A stretch of DNA of 64,000 nucleotides from Stenocarpella maydis (Eukaryota; Ascomycota; Sordariomycetes; Diaporthales; Diaporthaceae), in the NCBI GenBank assembly GCA_002270565.1, contig NQMI01000066.1, positions 182,062 to 246,061 of the forward strand, read 5' to 3'. The notes beneath the pieces were generated by a model. The model did no database searches. It had not been told where the DNA came from and saw nothing but the letters and a program-made list of their open reading frames with translations. Position 1 is the stretch's first letter, and each line of letters opens with the position of its first letter. The position numbers and the translations under genes were made by a program. Of the stretch, positions 23,408 through 33,552 are shown in pieces.

Positions 23408-23966
23408 ATGTCTGGCACCGGCCCCCGTCCTTGTCGTCCAGTAGCCTGCTTCAACACGGGCACATACTTATTCGCGGACTCTGTCGCCAACTCAACTTGG
23501 CTTAACAAAATACCCTGTACGCCGATCATTATGTCGATGAGTGAAATGATTACGAAACCTAGGACGGGGATTTCATGGCTAACCCGCCATTGGCATCTCG
23601 GTTCGGCGTGTTACGATTCACAAAAGGTTCCGGGAAAACAACGTGTATGATTTACTTGCATTGATCACGCTTCCAATCTCGTGGAACGCTCTATAGCTGT
23701 CTGAGCATCTTTCTTTTTCCGGCCTGGATTGAAGTCAATGTGGTGGTGCGTGGGTTGAGGCCTTGGCTGTAACTGACTTACTGCGACATACGCGACACTA
23801 CTGAAGGTGCCCCTCTGAATCGTGGAGCAGCGGGCCACAGCTGTCTTGTCCTGAACGCCAATCGCCCAATAACCCATAGCCCGTGTCGGCTAAACCGCTC
23901 GAAATACCAATGCGACTTGACTTAAAATCAATGCGACATTGGTGCCTTCAGGAATAGGATTGAGCT
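23408..23966. other. Convergent 3' region between EGT1 and eIF2B-alpha
   Basis: Stop codons of both genes face this 559-bp stretch. I see no gene in it. Confidence 0.55.
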
Positions 23967-25110
23967 CTAGGAAGCATATATGCTAAGGACGAAGTCGAGA
24001 ATCGAGGCAGGTTGCTTCACGCCCTGCTCTGTGATGAAAGCCTTGACCATCTCCGGTGGCTAACAGTGTGTCAGTGCGATTTCTAGTGCCTGCAAAGGTT
24101 CCTATGCTCACCGTGTAATCTGCCCGCCATTGCGACGGCGGCTCAAGTATCGGGGTGTCCGAGTCGCCACCTTTTTGGAAGTCGAGAATGGTCTGCTTGA
24201 TGCCGAGCCGCCCGGAGACGTCTGTCTGGTCCAGGGGAAGGACCATCGCGAACTTGTGCGTCTCCGTTACGACGTAGAAATCCTTATTGAGGCTCTTGGC
24301 GAGTATGGCAAGCTGCAAGGTGCCCATGCGGCTAAGGACGCCGCCGCGCTGGCAGACCGCCTCGGCGCCGACGAACACCCTGTCGACTTTACCCAGCTTC
24401 ATGGCGTGGGCCATGCTCGCGACGTCGACGGTGGAGACGGGCACTCCGCGCTGGCGCAGCGCCCTCACGGCGGGCTCGCTGTCGGCACTGCCGTCCATGA
24501 CGTAGATAACTCTGAAATCCGGGCTCCCATTCAGCTCCGTCCGCCTCTCGGCGGCGCGGAGCAGCAGCTGCTTGACGCAGCGGCTCCCGCCGCTGGTCAT
24601 GACGGTGCTCTTCGGCGTGACGTAGCGCGCGCCCACGTCGGCGATAGCGACGCGGGCGGCCTTGGCCTGTGCGGCAAAGTTGCGGCTGTTGCGGACGAGG
24701 TACTGGCGCATCTCGTCGAAGCTCATGTCCGAGTTGCTAGCGACGCGCACCTTGGAGCCCTTGTCGCCGGTCTCCTGCCTAAGGGACCGCAAGAGGTACT
24801 TCCTGAAGAGATCCGCGCCGGCGGTCGGGGGGATGGGATTCGCCACCGAGGTCTTGAGGAGTTCTATTTGCGAGTTGACGATCTCGATCGTCTCGAAGAC
24901 TGTGGAAGCGGTGGTGTGGCTGAGGAGCTCGATGAGGGCTTCTATGGCCGCGACGGGCATGGAAAGGTCCTGGTCCTCGGATAGAAGGCGGTTGTAGGTC
25001 GCGACAAGATCGAGGATGTCTCCATTCTCTGTCCGGACTGCTGTCACTGTGGTGGGAGATCGGATCGGGAGGTCTTTGCTCGCCGGGGCAGGCGCCAAAC
25101 GGCCAGTCAT
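23967..25110 (-). CDS. GCN3: Translation initiation factor eIF2B subunit alpha
   Basis: Two exons on the minus strand, 25110-24112 and 24059-23967, give 363 aa. The DYT/PPEMVKAF junction matches the family, and the protein ends with QPASILDFVLSIYAS. The helical N-terminal domain carries DLSMPVAAIEALIELL. The Rossmann-like domain carries TSGGSRCVKQLLL, VIYVMDGSAD, GVPVSTVDVASMAHAM, DRVFVGAEAVCQRGGVLSRMGT and FYVVTETHKFA, the hallmark signatures of the eIF2B alpha/beta/delta family. In yeast GCN3 is the regulatory subunit of the eIF2 guanine-nucleotide exchange factor that senses phosphorylated eIF2-alpha. The protein is longer than the yeast one (305 aa), through an N-terminal extension and a Lys/Arg-rich insert near residues 115-150. 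It is head-to-head with the NECAP gene. Confidence 0.96.
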
Positions 25111-25584
25111 TTCGAGTCTGATGCTGGGAGTCTCTGGCGGCGTTGTTGTGCGAATACTGGGTAGCTGAGGCCGCGGCCTGTTGTAATATCGGTACGAGAG
25201 ATGATGGCAATCAAGTATCGCAGGCGAGGGCTCGATTTGTATATCGAAATGTGGCTTATTGTTGAGTCGAAATGGTCGAGGTCAATAAGGTAAGGCGGGA
25301 TGGAAGTGAGTCAAGGCGACCTCGTAGGAACTACGAGCAGTAACATATTCTGCCCCCTTTGGTAATCTTTCACCGCCTTCTCCTTCAGACCTCCCTTCGT
25401 GCTGCCTTGGAGGGGTAGCTGTACAGGGATAATAGCTCCCTGGGACCTAGCCAGATCACCATCTAGTGTGTCTTGCATACGACAGATACAGTCAGTCCCC
25501 CTTGGGTTTTTGTTTCGTGCTCTGTTCACCCCTCAACATTCTGCTTTCCAAGTAATCAGAGGATACCCTCCTTTTGTGCACCCA
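25111..25584. promoter_or_regulatory. Divergent promoter region of eIF2B-alpha and NECAP genes
   Basis: 474 bp separate the two ATGs on opposite strands. No RNA gene or repeat is visible, so the stretch most likely serves both genes. Confidence 0.55.
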
Positions 25585-26361
25585 ATGGAGTCGATCGATC
25601 CTGCAACGGGTCAGCAGCTGCCCTCAGACGCAATCCAGCGCATACTCTTCATTGCAACAAGTGTCCATGTCTACAACATCCCGCCCCTGGCATCGACCAA
25701 GGGCTATACTGCGGCCACATGGACCGAGGACCCAAAACGGCACATAAGCACATGCCGGTTGCGTGTAATCGAGACTGCTCTGCCCCAACCTAGTGGGGAC
25801 GACAAGGTCAAAACCGATGTCGTACTCGAGGACCCGTCGAGTGGGCAGCTGTTTGCCGCCGCTCCCTACACCACGCCGGCCATCGTAGAGCCAGCGCTTG
25901 ACAGCTCGCGCTTCTTCGCTGTGCGGGTGCAGGACCCCAGCGGGCGCAAGGCCACCTTGGGGATCGGTTTTGAAGAGCGAAGCGAAGCCTTCGACTTTGG
26001 TGTTGCGCTGCAAGATGCGAGGAAGGGGCTGGGGCTGGACGGCGGCCCTTCCGGCCCAACTCCTCAGCAGAAGGAAAAGGAGAACGCCGAGGAGAAGCGC
26101 GACCTCTCATTGAAGGACGGCGAGACGATTACAGTGAATCTTGGCGGTAAGTTTGGGAGGCGACGGCCGCAGAAAGAAGCCGAACCTGCCGACACGAGCG
26201 CCGGTCTCTCTTCCTTCTCATTACCGCCTCCTCCGTCTGGGTCTGGCTCGCGCGGCGGCTTTTCTCTAGCTCCTCCGCCGAGTGCCCAGGAGGTCAGACA
26301 GGACCAGAAGACGGCCAAAGACCTGGGATTCGACGACGGCCAGTTTGGAGAGTTCGCCTGA
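25585..26361 (+). CDS. NECAP-family adaptin-ear-binding coat-associated protein
   Basis: An uninterrupted frame gives 258 aa. Residues ~15-170 form the NECAP PH-like fold, seen from IQRILFIATSVHVYNIPPL, the KGYTAATW strand with CRLRVIE, the SSRFFAVRVQDPSGRKATLGIGF segment, and ERSEAFDFGVALQDARKGLG. The tail is Pro/Gly-rich with DLSLKDGETITVNLGG and ends in an FDDGQFGEF motif that could contact AP-2 or clathrin adaptors. In animals NECAPs bind AP-2 and control clathrin-coat cycles, and fungal members are thought to act in endocytosis. The start at 25585 (CCCAATGG) gives an N-terminus of ordinary length; the frame is open upstream but lacks family similarity there. Confidence 0.92.
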   Translation: MESIDPATGQQLPSDAIQRILFIATSVHVYNIPPLASTKGYTAATWTEDPKRHISTCRLRVIETALPQPSGDDKVKTDVVLEDPSSGQLFAAAPYTTPAIVEPALDSSRFFAVRVQDPSGRKATLGIGFEERSEAFDFGVALQDARKGLGLDGGPSGPTPQQKEKENAEEKRDLSLKDGETITVNLGGKFGRRRPQKEAEPADTSAGLSSFSLPPPPSGSGSRGGFSLAPPPSAQEVRQDQKTAKDLGFDDGQFGEFA

Positions 26362-26624
26362 AGCGGTGTTGGATGCGCTGCACAGGCAGAGACCAGGTCT
26401 GGCCACGGAAGTGAACTTGAGACCGGGTCTGGCGAAGATTTACTCAGTCAATGACAAGATCACTCGGAAATGTGTGCGAGACACGCGTAACTGTTGGATC
26501 TGCGTGTTCGCGCTTGATCATCTTTGAAGGACACCAGATTGGAATGAACTACGCCATATTCGACAAAAGGCTATATTCGCTGAATTCCGGGACATCTGCA
26601 ATATCTATCCCCATCTTCCGTCAA

Positions 26625-27494
26625 TCACGAAAAGCGCCAGATGGTCTTCAGTCCAGGCATGCTCATCCTCTTGGCTTTTGGCGACGGGGAACATGAATCG
26701 GCTAGTGACCACCTCCGGACTGGTTCCACCACCAAGCTGTGCCGCTCGGGGTCTGCCACCTTGACCGTGAAGCCACCGTCAACCTGCTGCGCCACAGATA
26801 CCGCCTTTTCGATGCCTGAGAGATGAGATTCCTGGTCGCACTGCACGATAGGATTTGCAGTTGGATATGCTGGGGTAAAAAGGAAGGCAGGGTCTTGAAA
26901 CACTGGTGTTGGCTGATAAAGGGCCGGAGGCAGGGGCGTGAGGGGCGAGATAGGAGTTAAGGGCATCACGGGAGGCACCAGGACCGGGGACCAGGGCTGT
27001 TGTAGCGAGTATGTATACGGGAAGAGGCTCGAATGCTGAGCCTGGTAGAAGTACCTGAGGTCTTCGTTCTGCAGGTCGTTCAATCTCATCGTGATGAGCT
27101 CCTCCTGCTTGTGGGACTCGGCGATCTTGCTCCTGAGCAGGCCGGCCTCTTTCCGGAGCTTCCTCGCCTCAGCCTTACTCTGCGCGGACCCGAGTTGTGT
27201 TTCCACGTTGTGGAGGGCGCGGGTGAGCCTCTCGCCCCTCCCGTGCTGCCTGCGGAGGTTCTCGACCAGATAGGAGCGCTCGTTGGACATGCCCATCAAA
27301 GGTTGGCTGTCGAAGCTCATGCTGCAGAAGTTACGTGTTGGTGCCGGCGAGAAGATCGAGTTGGGTTGGTTGGTCATGCGGGTGTTTCCGACTGGCTGGA
27401 GACTCAGGCCCCCCATCTGCTGTGCCAGGCTGACCAGATTTAAATTATACGCAAGACCTCCATGGTGGTCAGCTGAGCCTTTTCGAACGGACAT
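26625..27494 (-). CDS. Hypothetical coiled-coil protein
   Basis: One exon of 289 aa, not recognised. Residues ~70-150 are a long amphipathic coiled coil rich in Lys, Arg, Glu and Leu (NERSYLVENLRRQHGR... to DLQNEDLRYFYQ). It is flanked by a disordered N-terminus and by a Pro-rich middle (repeated TPISPLTPLPP style). The C-terminus carries RRWSLADSCSPSPKAKR, which resembles a basophilic or proline-directed kinase target. Coding status is supported by length, the clean frame and regional protein-like composition; there is no cross-species evidence here. It is convergent with NECAP, 263 bp between stops. Confidence 0.7.
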   Translation of the reverse strand: MSVRKGSADHHGGLAYNLNLVSLAQQMGGLSLQPVGNTRMTNQPNSIFSPAPTRNFCSMSFDSQPLMGMSNERSYLVENLRRQHGRGERLTRALHNVETQLGSAQSKAEARKLRKEAGLLRSKIAESHKQEELITMRLNDLQNEDLRYFYQAQHSSLFPYTYSLQQPWSPVLVPPVMPLTPISPLTPLPPALYQPTPVFQDPAFLFTPAYPTANPIVQCDQESHLSGIEKAVSVAQQVDGGFTVKVADPERHSLVVEPVRRWSLADSCSPSPKAKRMSMPGLKTIWRFS

Positions 27495-28270
27495 GATTGT
27501 TGAATCTTGATTGTGATTTTTCGTTGGACCCGAGCAAGTGTCTAGTCCTTGAGTTGTCTACATAAGCACCGGCCCATTAAGCCATCATGCGATACCTCAC
27601 GTGCAGTCCTTTTGTTGCAGGCATAGGCTTTTTATGAAAAGGCAAACGGCCAGGCGGGCTGAGACAAAGACAGCGAATGTTTCTAGACTAGTGCGACTTC
27701 AGTCTATCTTGATGCTCGGCCGGGCAAGAGTTAAGCTGCCGCTGCGCCTTTGTGCCTACGGATGGATCTGAAATGTCAAGGCTCACACATCCCACACTCA
27801 TCCTGGCCCGTATTGAGATCAGGAGTCCTGAGGACCACGGTGCATATGTCACAATGAAATTGGAGATTCGCACAAGCAGAAAAAACAGAGGGTATACAAG
27901 TACATCGCCTCAACACCCGCTTGATCTTATCATCAGTCTTGTATTTGTGGGTACTTAAACTGGTCCGGGTCAACTTGAGACTCTCGAATCCGCTGGGCTA
28001 TGAATACTCCGTAATGTGCCAGTGTACTGTCTGCGCCTACATATGTAGGGTTCCAATCTCGGGTTTCTATGTCAAGGCTTGCTTGGCCCAGGTGCATTGC
28101 GATGAATAAGATCTAACCAGTTTAGGGAGATGCAAAGACCAGGTAAGCTCAACTTCCTTCGTATGTTACATGTCATGCTATGTTGCGTATGGATGTGCTG
28201 CTCATATGTTGAAGCCATCGTGCCCTATTTTCCATGTGATCAGTGATTTGATAGGCATAGTGAAACGGGA
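27495..28270. other. Intergenic region between coiled-coil and radical SAM genes
   Basis: AT-richer than its surroundings and without a convincing frame on either strand. It should contain the upstream region of the coiled-coil gene and the 3' end of the radical SAM gene, possibly including one extra 3' exon of the latter. Confidence 0.45.
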
Positions 28271-29254
28271 TCACATGAGATGTGAGGTAGTACCTGGAGG
28301 GTCACAGAACCGCCACAGCCCTGCCGCTTCAGCCGCCCTCCTGACCGATGAGATCTCGTCATTAGTGACGGCGCGGTTTATGTCAGAATATCGCACGTCG
28401 TCATTGCTGCCAGCGGCGCCTCCTGCCTCCTGGTCTTTCCCGCCACTTGTCTTGCGCCGTGGCTTGCCGACGTGCGCATCTGGGTGATATTGCTCCATGA
28501 TGTTGACGAAGCAGTCTGGAGAAACTTCCTGCGCCAGGAACCCCATGATCTTCTTGCTCTCCTCTTCGAGGCCCGGCATGATGAGATGCCTCACCAACAC
28601 GCCCTTCTTGGCAATCCCGTCTCCTGTAAAGCAGAGGTCGCCTACTTGGGCATGCATCGCCTTGATACTCTCCCTCGCCACCGCCGCGTAATCTGGGGCT
28701 TTGAGAAGGCGCCTGGAGGTGCTTGGCTCCCACACCTTGAAGTCCGGAAGGTAGATATCAACCAGCCCGTCAAGCAGCTCGATGGAGGCGAGTGAGTCGT
28801 AGGAGGACGTATTATATATGATAGGGATAGTGAGACCCAGCCCTCGCGCATGCATGATGGCAAGAGCGACCTGAGGGACCACATGTTCCGGGGTGATGAG
28901 ATTAATGTTGTGCGTCGACCCGACCTCCTGCAGCTTGACGAACCACTCGCCCAGCTGCTCGGGAGTGAGGCTAAACCCCTTCTTCTGGTGCGCGATGTCA
29001 TGATTTTGGCAGAAGGAGCAGCGCAGGTTGCACATGGAGAAGAAGACGGAGCCGGAGCCGTTGTGGCCCTGGACGCAAGGCTCCTCGCCGAAGTGCGGGG
29101 CGATAACGTTGACCACCACGTCGGTACCAATGAGGCACATGCCAGTCTTCTCATAGCGGTTCACGCCGCAGAGCCTTGGGCAGAGGTTGCAGCTGCGCAA
29201 GTGGGCGTAGGCCCGTGACTTTTTCAGAGCGGCATCCCGCGAGGACAAGGTCAT
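28271..29254 (-). CDS. PflX-like radical SAM protein
   Basis: Read as a single exon of about 327 aa from the ATG at 29254; a frame beginning at a GTG at 29275 has no ATG. The N-terminus has a first cysteine cluster, SCNLCPRLCGVNR and a Cys after TGM. The radical SAM cluster CNLRCSFC (CxxxCxxC) follows with a QNHDIAH extension. Downstream are the TIM-barrel strands NINLITPEHV, IPIIYNTSSYDS, LVDIYLPDFKVWE and LVRHLIMPG. This layout matches the PflX group of radical SAM proteins (pyruvate-formate-lyase-activase homologues, widespread in bacteria and archaea), whose substrate is unknown to me. The last ~12 residues read into a possible GTACTA donor, so the true C-terminus may lie in another exon. 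Function cannot be assigned beyond [4Fe-4S]/SAM radical chemistry. Confidence 0.85.
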   Translation of the reverse strand: MTLSSRDAALKKSRAYAHLRSCNLCPRLCGVNRYEKTGMCLIGTDVVVNVIAPHFGEEPCVQGHNGSGSVFFSMCNLRCSFCQNHDIAHQKKGFSLTPEQLGEWFVKLQEVGSTHNINLITPEHVVPQVALAIMHARGLGLTIPIIYNTSSYDSLASIELLDGLVDIYLPDFKVWEPSTSRRLLKAPDYAAVARESIKAMHAQVGDLCFTGDGIAKKGVLVRHLIMPGLEEESKKIMGFLAQEVSPDCFVNIMEQYHPDAHVGKPRRKTSGGKDQEAGGAAGSNDDVRYSDINRAVTNDEISSVRRAAEAAGLWRFCDPPGTTSHLM

Positions 29255-30123
29255 GTACTTTATAATATTGCTCACCGTCAGCTCCAGCCTTGGTGTTTCA
29301 ATTCAGTTCAGGGATGCGAAGAGTCATACTCGAGGGACGTAATCATCCAGCAGGAAAGGAGGCGCCAAGTGGAGAGAGCGTGTCTGTTGAAGACACCGAG
29401 CTGGCAGCTTCCAGGCGAAGCGCGCAGCGGCCGTCCACTTCATGTCTGAGGTTTACCGAGCCATATAACAGCAATCAGAGGAGCATAGATGACCAAATTA
29501 TATGCAGGTGGCGAGGTGTGGTTGGACATTAGGGGTGTTTACAGGTAGTGCGAGCTGCCATGCGCGGGTACTGCCGCTCGCCCCAGCGCTATATCATGGG
29601 CAGCTCAGGCCCACAATCACATCATAGTGCGTACTTGCGCACCTGCTGGGTCGTAATGCTGTTATTTTCAAACAATTCATCCCTATCGGACAAATAAATG
29701 TACATAGGTCATGTAACAAACAGTCAGTCATCTACCCAATCCCTCTCGGTTAACCAGCAACCTCGAGTCCCTTTGTTATACAAGAATCCAACCAACCCCC
29801 CCCTTTCCACGTCTCACTAAAAGGCCACCACAGATATTATACCGCAGGTCCTCGTCTTAAGACAACACTTGGGATCGAACGCTGACCCATCTCCTACTAC
29901 AATCCATATCCTGCACTGTTAGCATTATTGCATTGTACGCGGGCAAGTTTCCTCGTCGCCACTCTTGCCTCGGGACTCTCTCGCCCGCTCCTTTGTGTCG
30001 GATATTCGATGCAGCGCGTCCAACCCCAGGAACATTGCTTGAGCACACATACCCTCTCCGGGTTTCTTTCAGCAGGGTGACGACGGGGAACGCTCCCTGC
30101 CGTGTGTGCTCCATTATAATTCT
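29255..30123. other. Intergenic region between radical SAM and repeat-motif genes
   Basis: No coding frame or RNA gene is recognisable. Both flanking genes are on the minus strand, so this holds the radical SAM promoter and the neighbour's 3' end. Confidence 0.45.
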
Positions 30124-31218
30124 TTACGCCTTTTTATTGCTATTCCGCTGTCGGGGCATCCCCCGGGGTTCTGTACTTGACAAGCACTGTACAATTTGGG
30201 CCGGTGTAACGACATTCTCACTCCCATAAAAATCCTTTTTCACCATTTCCCAGAGCAAGTTCAGGGCCGCCTCTGCGGCCCAGCAATCGCTCTTGGCGCG
30301 TGTTAGTTGCTCCTTGACAATAATACACTTTGTAACAACATCTTGGAGAAAGGCACTCAAGTGCCGGTTCTCCTCTCTAAGTTGGTTGTTAGCTGCGACG
30401 AGGCGCTCGTAGTCAACAACGATAGATGGAAGACTGAGCTCACTTGAGTCGTCTTCTTGACTTGTCGAACTAGAATTCGAGGCCGTGACGGGGGGCAGAC
30501 TGAGCTCGTCAGAGTCGTCACAATTTGTCGTCGCCTCAAGTTCGTAAATACCGCCTTTAGATGTGCTAATGTATCCAATCGTCGATCCCTCGAGTTCGTA
30601 AACAGACACGCTGGGCACGCTGACCTCACTCACGCTATCTCGGCTCTTGGAAGCCTCCAGCTCGTAAACGCCACCGTTCAACAGACTCACCTGGTTCGGC
30701 GGTTCCCGTTCGTACAAAGGGACGTTGTTAGCCCTCCGGCCTTGACTGTTGTCCGACTGCTCCATGATCGCAGGCATGGCCTTCTTGAACAACGCCTTCT
30801 CCTCCCGGCTGAAAACAGATCCGCGTCGTTTGTGGGACCTGGACCTCCGGGGTTTCCGTGCAGGAACCAGAGGATTGCAGCGCAGAGGATCAGGCATATC
30901 TGTGGGGAAAGGCCGCCAGTGACCGATTTGGGCTAGTGCTGTTAATGTGTCAACTGGAGATGGGATCTGAGCCTTACTTACTGCCACTGGTGCCGAGATG
31001 CTCAGTGGGCGGGCACGCTGCTTGTCTATGCACGACCGCAAGGTTGCGAACGCGCGCTTCCTCTTCAGCTTGGGCCGGAGTGGAAGAAAGCGGTACACAC
31101 GCGCGGGCACTATGGGGAAGTTAGTCTTGCGGCTCACAGCATGCCTGGTAGCTTCTAGCGGATCCGAGCTTCCAGTGGCGCTTCCGGTGTGCAGCTGCAA
31201 GTGGTCTCTGAAAGGCAT
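30124..31218 (-). CDS. Hypothetical protein with alternating YELE and ELSLP motifs
   Basis: One exon of 364 aa, not recognised. The N-terminal ~150 residues are basic (RPKLKRKRAFATLR, RKPRRSRSHKRRGS) and may hold a nuclear signal. Residues ~180-260 carry three copies of a GGVYELEAS-like motif separated by acidic SEVSVPSV / DELSLPPV / SELSLPSI segments. A coiled coil follows (ERLVAANNQLREENRHLSAF and on to ~335), then a polar tail. A 43- or 49-nt stretch with good GTAAGT and acceptor signals occurs early in the frame, but removing either breaks the frame, so I kept the uninterrupted reading. No function can be named. Confidence 0.6.
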   Translation of the reverse strand: MPFRDHLQLHTGSATGSSDPLEATRHAVSRKTNFPIVPARVYRFLPLRPKLKRKRAFATLRSCIDKQRARPLSISAPVAVSKAQIPSPVDTLTALAQIGHWRPFPTDMPDPLRCNPLVPARKPRRSRSHKRRGSVFSREEKALFKKAMPAIMEQSDNSQGRRANNVPLYEREPPNQVSLLNGGVYELEASKSRDSVSEVSVPSVSVYELEGSTIGYISTSKGGIYELEATTNCDDSDELSLPPVTASNSSSTSQEDDSSELSLPSIVVDYERLVAANNQLREENRHLSAFLQDVVTKCIIVKEQLTRAKSDCWAAEAALNLLWEMVKKDFYGSENVVTPAQIVQCLSSTEPRGMPRQRNSNKKA

Positions 31219-31684
31219 CGTCTCCTATGTTGCGGTATTCGGTGGTTGGCTGAGAGTGGTGCAGATGTAATTAACAGGAAGTGGGATGCGGCAGCTTAAA
31301 AGCCCATCTGATGCCTCCTGGAGAGTAACTGACAAAGGCTACAAAGGGCTGGCTCTCAAGAGATAAGGGCTAATGCCAATTGAACAATGGATTGTGCTAG
31401 TGGGGACTCAAGCCGCCCGGCCTTTATTCCTAACGGATTCAGAAGACAAAAAGCCAGGTGCTGCCTTCGTTGTCTGCAACTCGGAAAAGCAAAGACAAAA
31501 GAGGTGGCACAAAGATAGCGATAACTATCAAATTGTATGGACCACAAAGATGAGCAGTTCCACGAGTCGGTATGTGACGCGGTCCGACGTATTCAGGCGG
31601 CATGATGGTACTGAGGCCCGGCACCGTGATGTGTTGTCGGTCCAAAAACCGGTACCCCAGGCCTTTGAGCTACTGGAGGAATTG
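31219..31684. other. Intergenic region upstream of the repeat-motif gene and downstream of HEI10
   Basis: No gene or repeat is visible. It is expected to hold the promoter of the minus-strand gene at 30124-31218 and the HEI10 3' UTR. Confidence 0.45.
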
Positions 31685-33009
31685 TCAGATTTGAGCAACA
31701 CAGCTGGATAGGCAGCACATACCCCGTGGCCGTACCGGAGGGGGTATCGATCCAACCAGGCCCTGGCTTGCTTTCAGGTGAGAGCTTAGCCCTGCTCCTG
31801 TGAAGCTCTCGCTGTTTGCTCTCGAGTTAAGTTGCATCTCCCGCAAGGGTTGTCGCATTCGTCCCGACCCATGCATGGGTACTGGAGTGCCTGATACCAG
31901 TCCGGGCACAGCCGACAGACCGAGACCATCGACGCCAGGTCCTTGTCGATTTGCAAAGGGTGTCGCTTGTGTATCCACTGGTGAAATGTTAGATATTTAC
32001 CGTTGTCGGATTCGGGCTGCTGACTTGCCCTGTGGGAATGCTGGCACGGCCCAAGTACCAGCACGGCGGTCGGGAGCCATCGGTTGGGGTGGTACAGGCA
32101 CGGCCCCGGGGCGATTGGGCCCTTCGGCATACAGTGTTGGACGAAGTGGTGTCCCGACCTGATGCTCGTAGACTCCGCGATCTGCCTGCTGGCCCGCGCA
32201 AGACGAGGACCCTCGAATTGTCGTATCCACTGCGTTAGAAGCGGCATCCTGAATATGGCCGAGCATGGCCTTGCGCTTGAGCTTGTCGTACAGCTCTTGA
32301 GTCTGGAGTAGCTTGCGGTTCTTGTCCTTGTATGCCTGTGTCAACTCCTCGTTCTTCCTGCGGAGGCTGTCGAGGTCAAGATTCATGCCTTGTGAGTGTC
32401 AGCGGTGGCCAGACATGGTCATTTGCCTGCCCGAGACTTACTAGCCACCTTATTCTGGAGGGATGTGAGCTGGGCGTTCGCATCACTGATGATGTTGTCG
32501 AGGGAGGCGCTTAGATCGGCATAGCGGCTGGTGAGGACTTTACATCGATGGCTCTCCCAGGTCCTTGGACATAATCTCGTTAGAACCTGCCGCGCAGCCT
32601 GAAAGCCGGTCGGTGAGGCAAGGGGACGAACAGATCCTGTGTCATCTGGTAGGACCAGAAGCTCAGTGCACGTCCCGCACATTCCATGATGGCCTCTGGG
32701 CTGAGACCACTGAGGACACTGGTCTTATAGTCCTCGCTGGGGTTGAGGTTAGTGACCATGGCATCGTCGGGCCTCGGCAGCTGTGTCTGACACGCTGGAC
32801 ATATCCGGTGTTCAGGGGCACTCCCGTTGAAACCGGAGCGGTTGGCGCAGTCAACACAGAAAATATGACTTTTGGGTCCATCCGGGTCAGCGACATTGGG
32901 CCGTGTGCTTGGGTAGGACAAATGGCGAATACCTGCAAGTTGTCACCAGGGCGCGCTCGCGCAGCTCCACGCGACACTTGGTGTCGTTGCACCGGAGGGC
33001 ATGCTCCAT
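31685..33009 (-). CDS. HEI10: HEI10/CCNB1IP1-like RING E3 ligase, meiotic crossover factor
   Basis: Exons on the minus strand: 33009-32933, 32868-32632, 32563-32442, 32388 to about 32059, and about 31977-31685, giving roughly 352 aa. The first three junctions close cleanly; the last intron is chosen by phase and is uncertain. The N-terminal C3HC4-type RING reads LRCNDTKC, TTCSHIFCVDC, then ICPACQTQLP. It is followed by the typical NLNPSEDYKTSVLSGLSPEAIMECAGRAL segment, FWSYQMTQD, a coiled coil (RYADLSASLDNII... to RKLLQTQELYDKLKRKAM), and a disordered tail with RMRQPL and FTGAGLSSHLKAS motifs. In Sordaria, plants and mammals HEI10 is a SUMO/ubiquitin ligase that coarsens into foci on the synaptonemal complex and marks crossovers. 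The start codon is the only ATG before the RING. It is divergent from ULA1. Confidence 0.88.
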
Positions 33010-33552
33010 GTTTGTTATTCGAGCCAGAGCCCGCCTGTTGTGGTCATCAAGGGCGCCTCGCTTCTCGTGAGAGGTTGAGATGCGTGCGGTCGTGTGTTGC
33101 CATGCTGGAAGTGAAACGAGGATGCATATCTGCAGCCTGCTGCGTATGCCTGGGTCGACGGCACCTGCTGTTTGACACCCAGGTCACATCTCACTCAGTC
33201 CAGCTTCGTGGCTTCCATTCTGGCCCAGCTGGGACGTTGCAGGGATGCACAGGAGTTGCTGCTTGGTTACGTACTCCGTACTGTTGGTTCGGCGTCGCCC
33301 CTTCCCCACACTTTGCTGTGACTGAAGCTTATTAATAACTTTTTTGCTTACCTCATCCGAGCTTGTGTAGACCTCACTCCAAGACAGTCGGAGGCAGGGC
33401 CAGTCCTTTGAAGCAGGTATCCCGTGGTCTTGAGGCACGCGAATCGGCCCAGGGCAATCTTGAAGGTCAGTGCTTCTCATTTCCTTCTCATTTACCTTCT
33501 GCTCCGAACGGCACCCCAACTCAGGCGGTTGCTAACGATAATCGTCCACAAG
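33010..33552. promoter_or_regulatory. Divergent promoter region of HEI10 and ULA1
   Basis: 543 bp separate the two start codons on opposite strands. No other gene is visible, so this interval most likely drives both. Confidence 0.6.

Noticed and set aside
24130..24984. 284-codon frame antisense to eIF2B-alpha
   Set aside because: Mirror of a strongly conserved exon; Asp/Gly/Ala-rich with no family features.
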